Positions 25,031 to 33,773 of a stretch of DNA of 64,000 nucleotides are shown piece by piece. The notes beneath the pieces are model-generated. The model saw only the letters and a program-made list of their open reading frames with translations, made no database searches and was not told where the DNA came from. Each line of letters begins with the position of its first letter. Position 1 is the stretch's first letter. Origin of the DNA: an uncultured Dysgonomonas sp. (GTDB lineage Bacteria; Bacteroidota; Bacteroidia; Bacteroidales; Dysgonomonadaceae); the NCBI GenBank assembly GCA_937995835.1, contig CALKIV010000025.1, forward strand, positions 124,001-188,000, given 5' to 3'. The translations under genes and the position numbers were made by a program.

Positions 25031-25831
25031 ATGAATATCAGCGGACAACACTTAGCATACTTTAGTGCAACACATACCACACGAGACTTAGTCAGAAGAG
25101 TGGGGAAGACGATCAACCTCCCCGTCGTCAAAGAACATAACTTGGCTGGAAGAGCAAATCAAGAGCCTCATGAGGTAGTGGTGGCTCCATCAGAATTGTT
25201 GATTATTGGTGTTCCCTCTTATTATGGACGTGTTCCTGAACTTGTTGTTCCTTATGTTCAGCAGTTTAAGGGTGACGATTCGCCTGCAATTCTTCTTTGT
25301 GCTTATGGAAATAGAGATTTTGAGGATACTTTGCTGGAGTTGAGCGATCTCATATCAGCACAGGGCTTTAACGTTATTGCTGCCGGAGGATTTGTGGCCA
25401 CGCACTCCATCTTTTCGCAAGTAGGAGCCGGACGTCCGGATACAGCAGATTTGTCAGAGCAAACTGTTTTTGCAGAGCATTGTCTCAAGCTATTGGAGCA
25501 GTGGAATGACGTGGAGCATAATGTTGCTGAATTGACGATGCGAGGCAATCATCCATACAGAGCCATGGGGACAATTCCATTTTATCCTACGGGAAATAGT
25601 AAATGTGATGAGTGTGGCACTTGTGTCAAGCTTTGTCCCACGGGCGCTATTTCAGAAAAAAATCCAAAGAAAACAGATAAGGAGAAATGTATCACTTGTG
25701 GCAGATGCATTACCGTTTGTCCACAGCATGCGAGAGCCAACAGAAGTCTGATTTTTAAAATAGCGAGGAAGAAATTTGTAGGTGCACATCAGGATAGGCA
25801 AGCCAATGCAACCTATTTTATTGGCGACTGA
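25031..25831 (+). CDS. flavodoxin-ferredoxin fusion (EFR1-like)
   Basis: 266 aa. The N-terminal 150 residues are flavodoxin-like: YFSATHTTRDLVRRVGKTI, IGVPSYYGRVPELV, and LLCAYGNRDFEDTL. The C-terminus (about 193-240) binds two [4Fe-4S] clusters through CDECGTCVKLCP and CITCGRCITVCP. It would pass electrons between ferredoxin and flavin partners in the cytosol. The 2x4Fe-4S plus flavodoxin layout is common in anaerobes. The partner is unknown. Confidence 0.87.
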   Translation: MNISGQHLAYFSATHTTRDLVRRVGKTINLPVVKEHNLAGRANQEPHEVVVAPSELLIIGVPSYYGRVPELVVPYVQQFKGDDSPAILLCAYGNRDFEDTLLELSDLISAQGFNVIAAGGFVATHSIFSQVGAGRPDTADLSEQTVFAEHCLKLLEQWNDVEHNVAELTMRGNHPYRAMGTIPFYPTGNSKCDECGTCVKLCPTGAISEKNPKKTDKEKCITCGRCITVCPQHARANRSLIFKIARKKFVGAHQDRQANATYFIGD

Positions 25832-25841
25832 AAATGTGGAA

Positions 25842-26684
25842 TTACATCTTGTCGCTGTCTTTTGCTAAAGCATAAGTTTTATCTTTCAAGAATTTGCCCA
25901 AGTCCTTTACGGTCTTATATTGGGCTTGTTCTTCGGGCATGATGGGCTCTCCAAGGCGTACATGGATAGTTTTTCCTTTTTTGTTATTCACCTCATGTCC
26001 TAAACGAAGTGAGCGTAGTCGCCAGTTGACAAGGTCTAAAAAGTTGAAAAGCCAAGAGTTTTTTCCACTAAAATACATTGGTATTACCGGTACTTTGGCT
26101 CTTTGTATTAGTTTGATCACAGAAGATTGCCATTCTCTGTCTTCTACTTCCATTTTGCCACCTCTTACCTTTGTTTTAGAAACAGCCCCAGCAGGGAAAA
26201 AGCCAAGAGCATGTCCGTTTTTTAGGTGTTCGATGGATTGTTTTACGCCCTCGAAGCTAGATTTGTTGGCAAGTTTTCCACTTTCGTAAGGGTTTACCAC
26301 TATGAAATTCATCGCCATGGTGTCTATCATTCCTAGAATAAAGTTGACCATCATCTTATAGTCGGGGCGTTGTGTGGCAAGGATGTCGATGGCGGCAATG
26401 CCGTCGATGTGGCCATAAGCATGATTGGAGACCGTGATGAAAGGTTGTCCTTCAAATTGATTGATGACCTCCAGATTTTCTACAACAATATTGATGCCGG
26501 CTGTTTGTAGCAAGTGATGGCAAAATTCAGGACCTTCTAAGTGTTTGGATGTATCATAAATTTTGTTGACTTTGTTTAAACCAGTTAGGCTCATTGCCAA
26601 CTTGATGATCATTTTACCAAACCCTCCCCTTAGTTTGGGTACTTTGGTTTGAATTTCTTCTATGCTGATTAATTTTTCTTTCAT
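25842..26684 (-). CDS. PlsC-like lysophospholipid acyltransferase
   Basis: 280 aa. The acyltransferase catalytic motif appears as SNHAYGHIDGIAA, with five rather than four residues between His and Asp. Motif III is FFPAGAVSK near residue 157. There is no clear signal peptide. It probably acylates a lysophospholipid or related lipid at the inner membrane; ornithine-lipid-type acyl transfer is an alternative. It is convergent with the flavodoxin-ferredoxin gene (10 bp gap). Confidence 0.8.
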   Translation of the reverse strand: MKEKLISIEEIQTKVPKLRGGFGKMIIKLAMSLTGLNKVNKIYDTSKHLEGPEFCHHLLQTAGINIVVENLEVINQFEGQPFITVSNHAYGHIDGIAAIDILATQRPDYKMMVNFILGMIDTMAMNFIVVNPYESGKLANKSSFEGVKQSIEHLKNGHALGFFPAGAVSKTKVRGGKMEVEDREWQSSVIKLIQRAKVPVIPMYFSGKNSWLFNFLDLVNWRLRSLRLGHEVNNKKGKTIHVRLGEPIMPEEQAQYKTVKDLGKFLKDKTYALAKDSDKM

Positions 26685-26745
26685 GCTTTGTTTCTAGAAA
26701 ATGAAGTTGCAAATATCGTGAAAAACAATTGAAGCTCAAAAAAGA

Positions 26746-27240
26746 TTATTCTTCCTTCAGCTCCACTACTTCCAAATCTTTGATGTCTTTGCCATCTATG
26801 GTGAAACAAATAAGGGTGCGTACGGTGTGAAATCCATAATTGCCTGCCGCTCCGGGATTGATGTGTAGGCAGTTGTATTTCCGATCATACATCACTTTCA
26901 GGATGTGAGAGTGTCCACTGATGAATAGTTTGGGTGGGCGAATATCCATAATGGTTTTCACCTTTGGCACGTATTTTCCCGGATAACCCCCGATGTGCGT
27001 CATTAATACATCGACGCCTTCCATTTCGAATCGTAAAAACTCGGGATAAGCAGAACGTAAATCTTGACCGTCTATATTTCCATATACAGCCCTGAAGGGC
27101 TTGAAGGCCTCAAATCTTTCGGCAAGCTCCATTGATCCTATGTCGCCGGCATGCCATATTTCGTCGCACTGATCAAAATATTTTTTATATCGTTCGTCCC
27201 ACCAACTGTGGGTGTCGGAGAGTAGTCCTATTCTTTTCAT
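26746..27240 (-). CDS. YfcE/MJ0936-type metallophosphoesterase
   Basis: 164 aa. All calcineurin-like metal motifs are present: LSDTHSWWDER, HAGDIGS, YGNIDG, MTHIGGYPG and ISGHSHIL. It has the compact single-domain size of YfcE phosphodiesterases. The substrate is unknown. It lies 10 bp downstream of menA and may be cotranscribed with it. Confidence 0.92.
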   Translation of the reverse strand: MKRIGLLSDTHSWWDERYKKYFDQCDEIWHAGDIGSMELAERFEAFKPFRAVYGNIDGQDLRSAYPEFLRFEMEGVDVLMTHIGGYPGKYVPKVKTIMDIRPPKLFISGHSHILKVMYDRKYNCLHINPGAAGNYGFHTVRTLICFTIDGKDIKDLEVVELKEE

Positions 27241-27250
27241 GCTTATTATA

Positions 27251-28180
27251 TTATAGGATGTTGATGCAAATAATAAAGCCTAAAGATAGGAAAAAAGTAC
27301 TCATGGAGGTGTATTTCAGATAAGGGTCTAGTGCTTTGTCTTCTCTGTTTTTGTAGATTGAAATCAGAATTTTGAACAATGGGATAAATAAAATTAAATA
27401 GATCCAATGATGCCATTCTGAGGTGTATATTATATTATATAGTACAAAGCAAAGGAAAGCTCCCAAAGTGAGGAAGGCATGATAGTGCTTTGCTCCCTGA
27501 TAGCCAAACTTGATCGCCAGCGTGATTTTGCCGGAGTTCTCGTCGTTTGCTCTGTCGCGCATATTATTGACATTCAGTACGGCAGCTGTTAGTAATCCTA
27601 GTCCGATAGCCGGCAACCATGGTTTAAACTCTAATGTATGTGTGTGTAGGAAGTAAGTTCCCACAACAGCAACCAAACCAAAAAATATGAACGAAAAGAT
27701 ATCGCCCAACGCTTTGTATCCATACGGATTATCTCCCGAGGTATATTTGATCGCAGCAACGATGGATGCTCCACCCAATAGTACAAAGAGTATCATGTAG
27801 ATGGGGTTCATGAATTGTAGTGCCAAATAAATAAGAGCTAAGCCCACTATAGATGCTATTATGATGGTGAAAAGGATACCCATTTTCATTTCTTTGGGAC
27901 TGATGGCGCCACTTTGTACGGTTCGAGTGGGCCCAAGGCGTTCGCCTGTGGTGTCGGTTCCGTGTTGATAGTCGCCCAAATCGTTAGCCAAATTGGATAA
28001 CAATTGGAGGATGATGGCAATAGCGATCGTCAAAATGAACACCGCAAAGCTAAATTTATTGCCAACAGCACTAAATGTGTCAGTATTATATGCCAACCCA
28101 CTCCCACAGAGCGCAGTGGCGGCAGCCAGGAATAATGTACGGGGGCGTAAGGCTGATACCCAATGGTTTAATTTTGTCAT
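27251..28180 (-). CDS. menA: 1,4-dihydroxy-2-naphthoate polyprenyltransferase
   Basis: 309 aa UbiA-family membrane enzyme with about eight or nine transmembrane helices. It attaches a polyprenyl chain to DHNA in menaquinone synthesis. The first aspartate motif is NDLGDYQHGTD near 65, and the second is NMRDRANDENSGK near 205. Presence of menA means the cell respires with menaquinone, for example to fumarate. It has a promoter on the minus strand. Confidence 0.93.
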   Translation of the reverse strand: MTKLNHWVSALRPRTLFLAAATALCGSGLAYNTDTFSAVGNKFSFAVFILTIAIAIILQLLSNLANDLGDYQHGTDTTGERLGPTRTVQSGAISPKEMKMGILFTIIIASIVGLALIYLALQFMNPIYMILFVLLGGASIVAAIKYTSGDNPYGYKALGDIFSFIFFGLVAVVGTYFLHTHTLEFKPWLPAIGLGLLTAAVLNVNNMRDRANDENSGKITLAIKFGYQGAKHYHAFLTLGAFLCFVLYNIIYTSEWHHWIYLILFIPLFKILISIYKNREDKALDPYLKYTSMSTFFLSLGFIICINIL

Positions 28181-28196
28181 AATGTTATTTGCTGTA

Positions 28197-28223
28197 CAAA
28201 TATACAGGGATTTTGCTAAACAA
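28197..28223 (-). promoter_or_regulatory. promoter of menA
   Basis: On the minus strand TTG (28223-28221), 16 bp, then a perfect -7 box TATATTTG (28204-28197). The transcript would start near 28191. Confidence 0.65.
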
Positions 28224-28303
28224 AAAGAAAGTATTTTTTAATATTTATGTTATTCTTTCTATAAATCTTTCATTAAGAGTGTTAAGCTGATGCAATTTAT
28301 TAC

Positions 28304-28311
28304 TAAATTTG
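28304..28311 (+). promoter_or_regulatory. -7 box candidate for the aspartate kinase gene
   Basis: TAAATTTG matches TAnnTTTG. There is no clear -33 TTG at the usual distance. The start would be near 28317, leaving a leader of about 45 nt. Confidence 0.5.
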
Positions 28312-28363
28312 TGGTTATAATATTAATAACGTTTGATCAGGAGTAGAGATTTTAAGAAAGACC

Positions 28364-29746
28364 ATGCTAACTGTTGAAAAAATAGGGGGAACATCAATGT
28401 CCCAATTCAAGGATGTCCTTGAAAATATCATTATTGGAAAAAGAAAACCAGAAGACCTGTATAATAGAATCTTTGTGGTGTCGGCATATAATAATGTAAC
28501 CAACTGGTTGTTGGAACACAAGAAAACCGGAGAACCGGGTGTGTACGTACAATTCTTAGAGAATGGAGATTATAGCACAGGGCTAGATAGCTTGTGCCAA
28601 CGATTACTATTGATCAATAAAAGCTTTAAAGAAATCGGTTTAGACCTGAAAGAGGCAGAAGAGTTTATAACCTTCAGAATTGGACAAGCAAAAATGATGC
28701 TCAGAAGCCTAAGCAATGTTTTGGCTTCGGGATATGTCAATTCAGAGGATATTTGCTTAGCTGCTAGAGAAATATTAGCCTCAATTGGTGAAGCACATTC
28801 GGCATGGAACTCTGTGAATATCTTGGTCAACAACGGCATCACGGCACGCTTTATCGACTTGTGTGGATTCAACGATTCGCAACCGATCACTATCGACGAG
28901 CGTATCCACAGAGCTTTTAGTGGTATCGACTTCTCTAAAGTGTTGTGTGTGGCTACCGGTTACACCAAAGGGGTAGAGGGGATTATGAGAGCTTTCGATA
29001 GAGGCTATACTGAGGTGACATTTAGTAAGATAGCTGTGGAAGTAAAGGCGCAAGAGGCCATTATTCATAAAGAATATCACTTGTCGAGCGCCGATCCTAA
29101 TATTGTGGGTGTGGATAAGACCGTGCCAGTGGGACGTACCAATTTTATTGTTGCCGATCAGTTGGCCGATATTGGGATGGAGGCTATTCATCCTAAAGCA
29201 GCCAAGCCACTAGAGTTGGCAAATATAGATATTAGAATAAAAAATACATTTGAACCAGAGCATCCAGGGACATTGATCACTAAAGATTATGTGTCTAAAA
29301 TACCTAAAATAGAAATCGTTTCGGGAACAAGTAATGTGATTGCCATAGAGGTGCACGACCCTATGATGGTTGGTGAGGTAGGGTTTGACCTGCGCATCAT
29401 GAAGATATTCCACGAAATAGGAGTGAGTTATATTCTGAAATCTACCAATGCCAACTCCATTACGATGGTGGTTTGGGATAACTATAAAGCACGCGAGCTG
29501 GTTGGTAGGCTAGAAAAAGATTTCTATGAGGTACGTACCGAACGTGTGGCTCTTGTTTGTGTAATGGGTTCTAACATTGCAATGCCCGGATTCTTGTACA
29601 AAGCTGCCAAGGCGTTGTATGATAATGGAATCAATGTGGAAAGTTTTGGGCAGTCGCTCCGCCAAGTGAATATGCAGTTTGTGATCAGACGCGAATATTA
29701 CAAATTGGCAGTCCAAGTTCTTAACGAAGAACTGTGCGTAGAGTAG
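28364..29746 (+). CDS. aspartate kinase (ectoine-type subfamily)
   Basis: 460 aa. The kinase domain starts at VEKIGGTSMSQF. It has the aspartate/ATP segment ATGYTKGVEGIMRAFDRGYTEVTFSKIAVE near 205 and two C-terminal ACT domains (about 315-455). The enzyme phosphorylates aspartate at the entry to lysine, threonine and methionine synthesis. The KIGGTSM form and central insertion resemble the Ask_Ect group found in Bacteroidetes, which need not imply ectoine production. It stands alone. Confidence 0.88.
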   Translation: MLTVEKIGGTSMSQFKDVLENIIIGKRKPEDLYNRIFVVSAYNNVTNWLLEHKKTGEPGVYVQFLENGDYSTGLDSLCQRLLLINKSFKEIGLDLKEAEEFITFRIGQAKMMLRSLSNVLASGYVNSEDICLAAREILASIGEAHSAWNSVNILVNNGITARFIDLCGFNDSQPITIDERIHRAFSGIDFSKVLCVATGYTKGVEGIMRAFDRGYTEVTFSKIAVEVKAQEAIIHKEYHLSSADPNIVGVDKTVPVGRTNFIVADQLADIGMEAIHPKAAKPLELANIDIRIKNTFEPEHPGTLITKDYVSKIPKIEIVSGTSNVIAIEVHDPMMVGEVGFDLRIMKIFHEIGVSYILKSTNANSITMVVWDNYKARELVGRLEKDFYEVRTERVALVCVMGSNIAMPGFLYKAAKALYDNGINVESFGQSLRQVNMQFVIRREYYKLAVQVLNEELCVE

Positions 29747-29754
29747 GATGACGA

Positions 29755-29775
29755 GCGAGCAAAATGCTTTTTTAG
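29755..29775 (+). terminator. weak terminator of the aspartate kinase gene
   Basis: AGCA-AAA-TGCT followed by TTTTTAG. The stem is only four to five base pairs, so efficiency is doubtful. Confidence 0.35.
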
Positions 29776-29783
29776 CAATATAA

Positions 29784-29814
29784 TTGTGCAAAAAGATTTT
29801 TAATTCTATTTTTG
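29784..29814 (+). promoter_or_regulatory. promoter of the structured-RNA candidate
   Basis: TTG (29784-29786), 20 bp, then TATTTTTG (29807-29814), a match to TAnnTTTG. The predicted start is near 29820 and there is no coding frame behind it. Confidence 0.55.
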
Positions 29815-29819
29815 TATTG

Positions 29820-29998
29820 TAGACTAGCATTTTGTTAGACGAAGATTGAATTTAATACCAGTTTCCAATAAGTACTATAATGCCATTTGTGTAGTCCATT
29901 GCTACACCGAAGGGGTTAGATAGGCATAAGGATTATAGTATATTCATTAAAGATCTTCAGGTGAAAAGAAATACTCTGTTTTTCAGAAAAGACAGTAT
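29820..29998 (+). ncRNA. candidate rod-shaped structured RNA
   Basis: A 5' hairpin (29824-29838) is followed by a long nested rod: GAAGAT/ATCTTC (29841-29846 with 29953-29958), TTTAAT/ATTAAA (29851-29856 with 29946-29951), AATA/TATT, TACTATAAT/ATTATAGTA (29873-29881 with 29932-29940), GCC/GGC, and the capping hairpin GTGTAG/CTACAC (29889-29894 with 29902-29907). A 3' hairpin, CTGTTTTT/AAAAGACAG (29976-29995), precedes a T-rich stretch. About 34 nested pairs and a one-sided internal bulge (29857-29866) give a 6S-RNA-like outline, but no family was confirmed. Confidence 0.5.
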
Positions 29999-30034
29999 AT
30001 GTGTTTTGTAGTCATTAAAAAACTTTAATTAGTC

Positions 30035-30064
30035 TTTGAAAAATAAAAGGGTATTGTATATTTG
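30035..30064 (+). promoter_or_regulatory. promoter of the exbB-tonB operon
   Basis: TTTG (30035-30038), 18 bp, then a perfect TATATTTG (30057-30064). The transcript would start near 30070 with a leader of about 178 nt. CAAACTGT (30065-30072) is mirrored by ACAGTTTG (30105-30112) at its 5' end. Confidence 0.75.
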
Positions 30065-30247
30065 CAAACTGTGCCTTGCAAAATAGGATGGCTTATGCCA
30101 AAAAACAGTTTGTTTGAATGAAATAATGTGAAGCGAAATTGCTGATTGTGGTCGAAAAAAACTTAGCCAGATTCAGAATGAAAAAATAAAAAAAACAAAA
30201 AATTAAAATTAAATTCACTAAACTAAAATTATTATTTTATTATCACT

Positions 30248-31102
30248 ATGGGAACTAAAACTCAACAAAAACCAAGATCTAAGGGCATCTCAGCCGCACT
30301 TGTAATTGTAGGTTGTGCTATCGTTGCGCATTTGTTTTTCTATTTCTGGTGTGGACTTGGACACCCTGAAGGATTTGGTATCACAGACCCAAACCACGCA
30401 CTATCTCACTTTAATGAGCTAGGTCGTCCAGCCAAAGGGGATACATTCGGAACACTATATGAAGGAGGTTTCGTTATTCCTATCGTTATCACATTGTTGC
30501 TAACAGTTTTCACTCTTTCTATCGAAAGACTATTTGCTCTTGGTAGAGCTGATGGAAAAGGAAACACAGCTAAATTTATCCTTGAAGCTAAAAATAAACT
30601 TGATTCAGGAGATATCGAAGGTGCTTCAAAACTTTGTGATGCACAAAAAGGTTCTGTAGCTAACATCCTTAAAGCAGGTCTTCTAAGATACGAAGATGTT
30701 CAAAAATTGAGCGTTTCGAATGCTGAAAAATCTGTTATGATCCAAGACGAGATCGACGAAGCTACAACACTAGAACTTCCATATCTACAACAAAATTTAC
30801 CAGTTATTGCTGCTATTTCATCACTGGGAACACTATTCGGACTATTAGGAACGGTACTTGGTATGATCAAGTCGTTCGGTGCGATGGGTGAGGAAGGTGC
30901 TCCAGACTCTGCTGCTCTTGCTGTGGGTATTTCTGAGGCCCTTATGAATACTGCGATGGGTATTGGTACTGGTGCTGCTGCAATTATCTCTTATTCTTAT
31001 TTCTCAGGACGAGTTGAAGATATTACTAATGCCGTTAACGAAGTTGGTTTTGCAATAGGTCAAACTTATACAAAAAATCACGGAGGTTTAGGTAAAGCTT
31101 GA
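30248..31102 (+). CDS. exbB: ExbB/TolQ-type proton channel
   Basis: 284 aa with three transmembrane helices (about 15-37, 74-96 and 178-240 in two parts). The MotA/TolQ/ExbB signature is LGTLFGLLGTVLGMIKSFGAMG. With the two ExbD proteins and TonB downstream it harvests the proton gradient for outer-membrane transport. Codon use is strongly biased, indicating high expression. It is the first gene of the operon. Confidence 0.93.
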   Translation: MGTKTQQKPRSKGISAALVIVGCAIVAHLFFYFWCGLGHPEGFGITDPNHALSHFNELGRPAKGDTFGTLYEGGFVIPIVITLLLTVFTLSIERLFALGRADGKGNTAKFILEAKNKLDSGDIEGASKLCDAQKGSVANILKAGLLRYEDVQKLSVSNAEKSVMIQDEIDEATTLELPYLQQNLPVIAAISSLGTLFGLLGTVLGMIKSFGAMGEEGAPDSAALAVGISEALMNTAMGIGTGAAAIISYSYFSGRVEDITNAVNEVGFAIGQTYTKNHGGLGKA

Positions 31103-31188
31103 TTGCCTTAACAAAGGTTAAAAAAGCATTTGCTTTGTGGAATTGATAATCGATTCTACTCAATAAAGTAAATTAGTAATAAACTATT

Positions 31189-31824
31189 ATGGGAAAAAAA
31201 GAAAAAAAAGTAAAAAAGCATGACACCTTCATCGACATGACGGCGATGAGTGACATGACTGTGCTTTTGCTTACTTTCTTCATGCTTACAGCAACTTTCC
31301 TACCTCTTGAACCAGTACAAGTAAATGCGCCGGGTTCAGTTTCGCCAACAATGGTGCCAGAGTTGAATTCAATGACTATATTGATTGATCCATCTGGAAA
31401 AACTTACTTCAATATGAGTAATGTTACCACTGAAGAAAAAGAACAAAAAGGTGAGGTGCTATTGAGAGTAGGGCAGCAATATGGTGTGCCATTTACAGAA
31501 AAGCAAGTAGAGACATTCAAAAATGATGTGACTCACGTAGGAGTGCCTATCAAAATGATGCCTGCTTTTCTAGACATGGACGCTAGCCTACGTGGAGAAG
31601 AAATAAGAAAGCATGGTGTGCCGATGGACAGTACAGACAACCAACTTGCTATGTGGGTTAGAGTTGCTCGTAGTGTCGGAGGAAAAGATATGACACTAGC
31701 ACTGAAAGCAGATAGAGCAACAGAATTTCCGAAAGTAGACAAGGTTATGAAACTGCTTGTGGACATTAAAGAAGCTAGATATGCTTTAGTAACATCTCTA
31801 AGAGGAATGCCAGAAGGCTTTTAA
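31189..31824 (+). CDS. ExbD-type biopolymer transport protein, first copy
   Basis: 211 aa. A single transmembrane helix (about 21-42) carries the functional Asp in FIDMTAMSDMTVLLLTFFML, and a periplasmic domain follows. It is longer than the roughly 140-residue enterobacterial ExbD, as is usual in Bacteroidetes. Two non-identical ExbDs are encoded in tandem and may form a mixed complex. Confidence 0.9.
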   Translation: MGKKEKKVKKHDTFIDMTAMSDMTVLLLTFFMLTATFLPLEPVQVNAPGSVSPTMVPELNSMTILIDPSGKTYFNMSNVTTEEKEQKGEVLLRVGQQYGVPFTEKQVETFKNDVTHVGVPIKMMPAFLDMDASLRGEEIRKHGVPMDSTDNQLAMWVRVARSVGGKDMTLALKADRATEFPKVDKVMKLLVDIKEARYALVTSLRGMPEGF

Positions 31825-31857
31825 TTAATAATCATTAATTTTTAAAGAAAAAAGTAT

Positions 31858-32520
31858 ATGGCAAGTATAGATACAGGAGGAGGCGGAGGCAAAAAAGGCC
31901 AACCGAAGAGGATTAATACTAGAGTAGACTTTACACCGATGGTGGACATGAACATGTTACTTTTGACATTCTTCATGTTTTGTACAACTCTTAGTAAACC
32001 TCAGGTTTTGCCACTTGCGATGCCGGTGCCTGATGATAAAATTGTAGAAAAAAATGAACCTGCTGATACCAAAGCTTCACAAGCTTTGACTATAATATTG
32101 GCTGGTGGAAATAAGGTATATTATTACAAAGGGATTCCTGACTATAATGATTATACCACATTGGTAGAAACAACTTACGCTAATGATCAAGATAATGGCT
32201 TCCGTCAAGTGTTGATAGATGGAAATGCTAAAATCATCGATAAGATGCGTGAATTGAGAAAGAACAAAGATAAACATACCACTGCAGGAGCTTTTGAAGA
32301 AGCTGCTAAAGAAATCAAGAAAGATAAAGATGGACAAGTGGTAGTTATCAAACCTCTCCCTGAGTCAACTTATGAGAATCTTGTAGATGCTCTTGATGAG
32401 ATGGCTATATGTAGTATTGGTAGATATGCGGTTGTTGATCCGGGTGATGCAGAAGACTTTTTGTTAGCTAACTACTTTTCAAAAGGTGAACACGGACGAT
32501 CAGTTACAGCTCCTAAATAA
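31858..32520 (+). CDS. ExbD-type biopolymer transport protein, second copy
   Basis: 220 aa. The Gly/Lys-rich N-terminus (DTGGGGGKKGQPKR) precedes the ExbD helix VDFTPMVDMNMLLLTFFMF (Asp near 28). The periplasmic portion differs widely from the first copy. It lies 33 bp after the previous gene and 24 bp before tonB. Confidence 0.9.
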   Translation: MASIDTGGGGGKKGQPKRINTRVDFTPMVDMNMLLLTFFMFCTTLSKPQVLPLAMPVPDDKIVEKNEPADTKASQALTIILAGGNKVYYYKGIPDYNDYTTLVETTYANDQDNGFRQVLIDGNAKIIDKMRELRKNKDKHTTAGAFEEAAKEIKKDKDGQVVVIKPLPESTYENLVDALDEMAICSIGRYAVVDPGDAEDFLLANYFSKGEHGRSVTAPK

Positions 32521-32544
32521 TAAATCACAAAAGAAAAAGTAATT

Positions 32545-33372
32545 ATGGCAGACATTAAATTAAATTCTCAATTGTGGTGTGACTTAGTCTTTGCAGACAA
32601 AAATAAGTCATACGGAGCATACAAATTGCGTCAATCGTCTTCTAAGAGACACATTTATGCATTCGTTGCAACATTGATCATTGCTATTTTAGCAGCTGTG
32701 ATCCCTATGTTGGTTAGCGAGGTGAAGAAGCTCAGAGCAGCAAATGCTACTGAAGCCATTGACCAAGTGCTTGAAATGTCTCAATTGGACATCGAAGAGC
32801 AAGTTCCTGAAGAAAACATTATCAAGGAAGCAGCAGCACCGCCACCACCACCATTGAAGTCGACAGTGCGTTTCGTTCCTCCTATCATTGCTCCTGACGA
32901 AGAAGTAGCGGATGATGTAGAGGTGCATACACAAGAAGACTTGTTGGCATCTAGAGAACAAATCTCTATTGCTGACGTGATCGGTGACGATGATGAGCAT
33001 GGTATTGATATTGCAGAGCTTGAAGATCAAAAAGTGAAGATTGAGGAAGCTCCAAAAGTATTCGAAATAGTAGAACAAATGCCTTCGTTCCCTGGTGGAC
33101 AGGAGGAGATGATGAAATGGATCAGTAGCAATCTGAACTATCCGGTTGACGCTCAAGAGCGTGGGGTAACAGGGCGTGTTGTTATTCGTTTCGTTGTAAC
33201 AAAAACTGGTTCTGTGGAAGATATACAAGTACTACGTGGTATCGACCCATCTTGTGACCGTGAAGCTACTCGCGTTGTGAAAGCGATGCCTAAGTGGAAT
33301 CCGGGTAGACAAAATGGTGAGGCCGTAGCAGTTTACTTCAACCTTCCAATACTATTCCGTTTGAAACAATAG
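32545..33372 (+). CDS. tonB: TonB energy transducer
   Basis: 275 aa. An N-terminal cytoplasmic segment (LWCDLVFADKNKSYGAYKLR) precedes a single helix (about 37-57), an acidic and proline-bearing linker (APPPPPLKST near 93), and the C-terminal TonB domain (about 175-275). That domain contains FPGGQEEMMKWISSNLNYP and the terminal GEAVAVYFNLPILFRL. It couples ExbB/ExbD to TonB-dependent outer-membrane receptors. Confidence 0.94.
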   Translation: MADIKLNSQLWCDLVFADKNKSYGAYKLRQSSSKRHIYAFVATLIIAILAAVIPMLVSEVKKLRAANATEAIDQVLEMSQLDIEEQVPEENIIKEAAAPPPPPLKSTVRFVPPIIAPDEEVADDVEVHTQEDLLASREQISIADVIGDDDEHGIDIAELEDQKVKIEEAPKVFEIVEQMPSFPGGQEEMMKWISSNLNYPVDAQERGVTGRVVIRFVVTKTGSVEDIQVLRGIDPSCDREATRVVKAMPKWNPGRQNGEAVAVYFNLPILFRLKQ

Positions 33373-33421
33373 TCTTTTCAGTCTTATGTTTTATACATAT
33401 GACGAATGATAAATAACTAAA

Positions 33422-33446
33422 AGAAGAGAAGATGAGAAACACATCT
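33422..33446 (+). terminator. intercistronic hairpin after tonB
   Basis: AGAAGAGAAGAT and ATCTTCTCTTCT form a perfect 12-bp stem in the tonB downstream spacer. Only TTTG follows, so it is more likely a partial terminator or mRNA-stability element than a full stop. Confidence 0.6.
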
Positions 33447-33482
33447 TCTCTTCTTTGTCAATAAACAATAATAATTAAAGTT

Positions 33483-33677
33483 ATGAGTGATAATAAACAA
33501 CCCTCGCTAAAATGGATATGGAGTGTCTTAATGGTACTCATCTATCTGTCAGTGGCTATCTTGCTCGTCTTTACTCCATTTTTTGATCACGTACCCCTCA
33601 TCGGACGTGTGGGGATGGGGGCACTCTTCTTCTTTTATGGAATATTTAGAGCTTATAGAGTTTGGAAAACTTTTTAA
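33483..33677 (+). CDS. small two-helix membrane protein of the tonB cluster
   Basis: 64 aa. Two transmembrane segments (about 11-31 and 38-58) are joined by FDHVPLIGRVG. The C-terminus is FRAYRVWKTF. No family function is recognised. It lies between tonB and the PstS-like gene and is probably part of the same cluster. Confidence 0.75.
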   Translation: MSDNKQPSLKWIWSVLMVLIYLSVAILLVFTPFFDHVPLIGRVGMGALFFFYGIFRAYRVWKTF

Positions 33678-33736
33678 TTACTATATTTATGGAATTAAAT
33701 TCTAAAGACACTCTATCAAGTAGTGGCAAGATATCT

Positions 33737-33744
33737 TATCTTTG
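33737..33744 (+). promoter_or_regulatory. -7 box candidate before the PstS-like gene
   Basis: TATCTTTG is an exact TAnnTTTG match 30 bp upstream of the ATG at 33774. No -33 TTG is evident. Confidence 0.45.
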
Positions 33745-33773
33745 TCTTTAAATTATAGGATATAACATTACAT

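Larger units (their letters stand above)
29747..30247 (+). other. 501-bp spacer with structured RNA and exbB leader
   Basis: From left to right this spacer holds a weak terminator (29755-29775), a promoter (29784-29814), a structured-RNA candidate (29820-29998), the exbB promoter (30035-30064) and an exbB leader of about 178 nt. No small coding frame was convincing. Confidence 0.7.
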
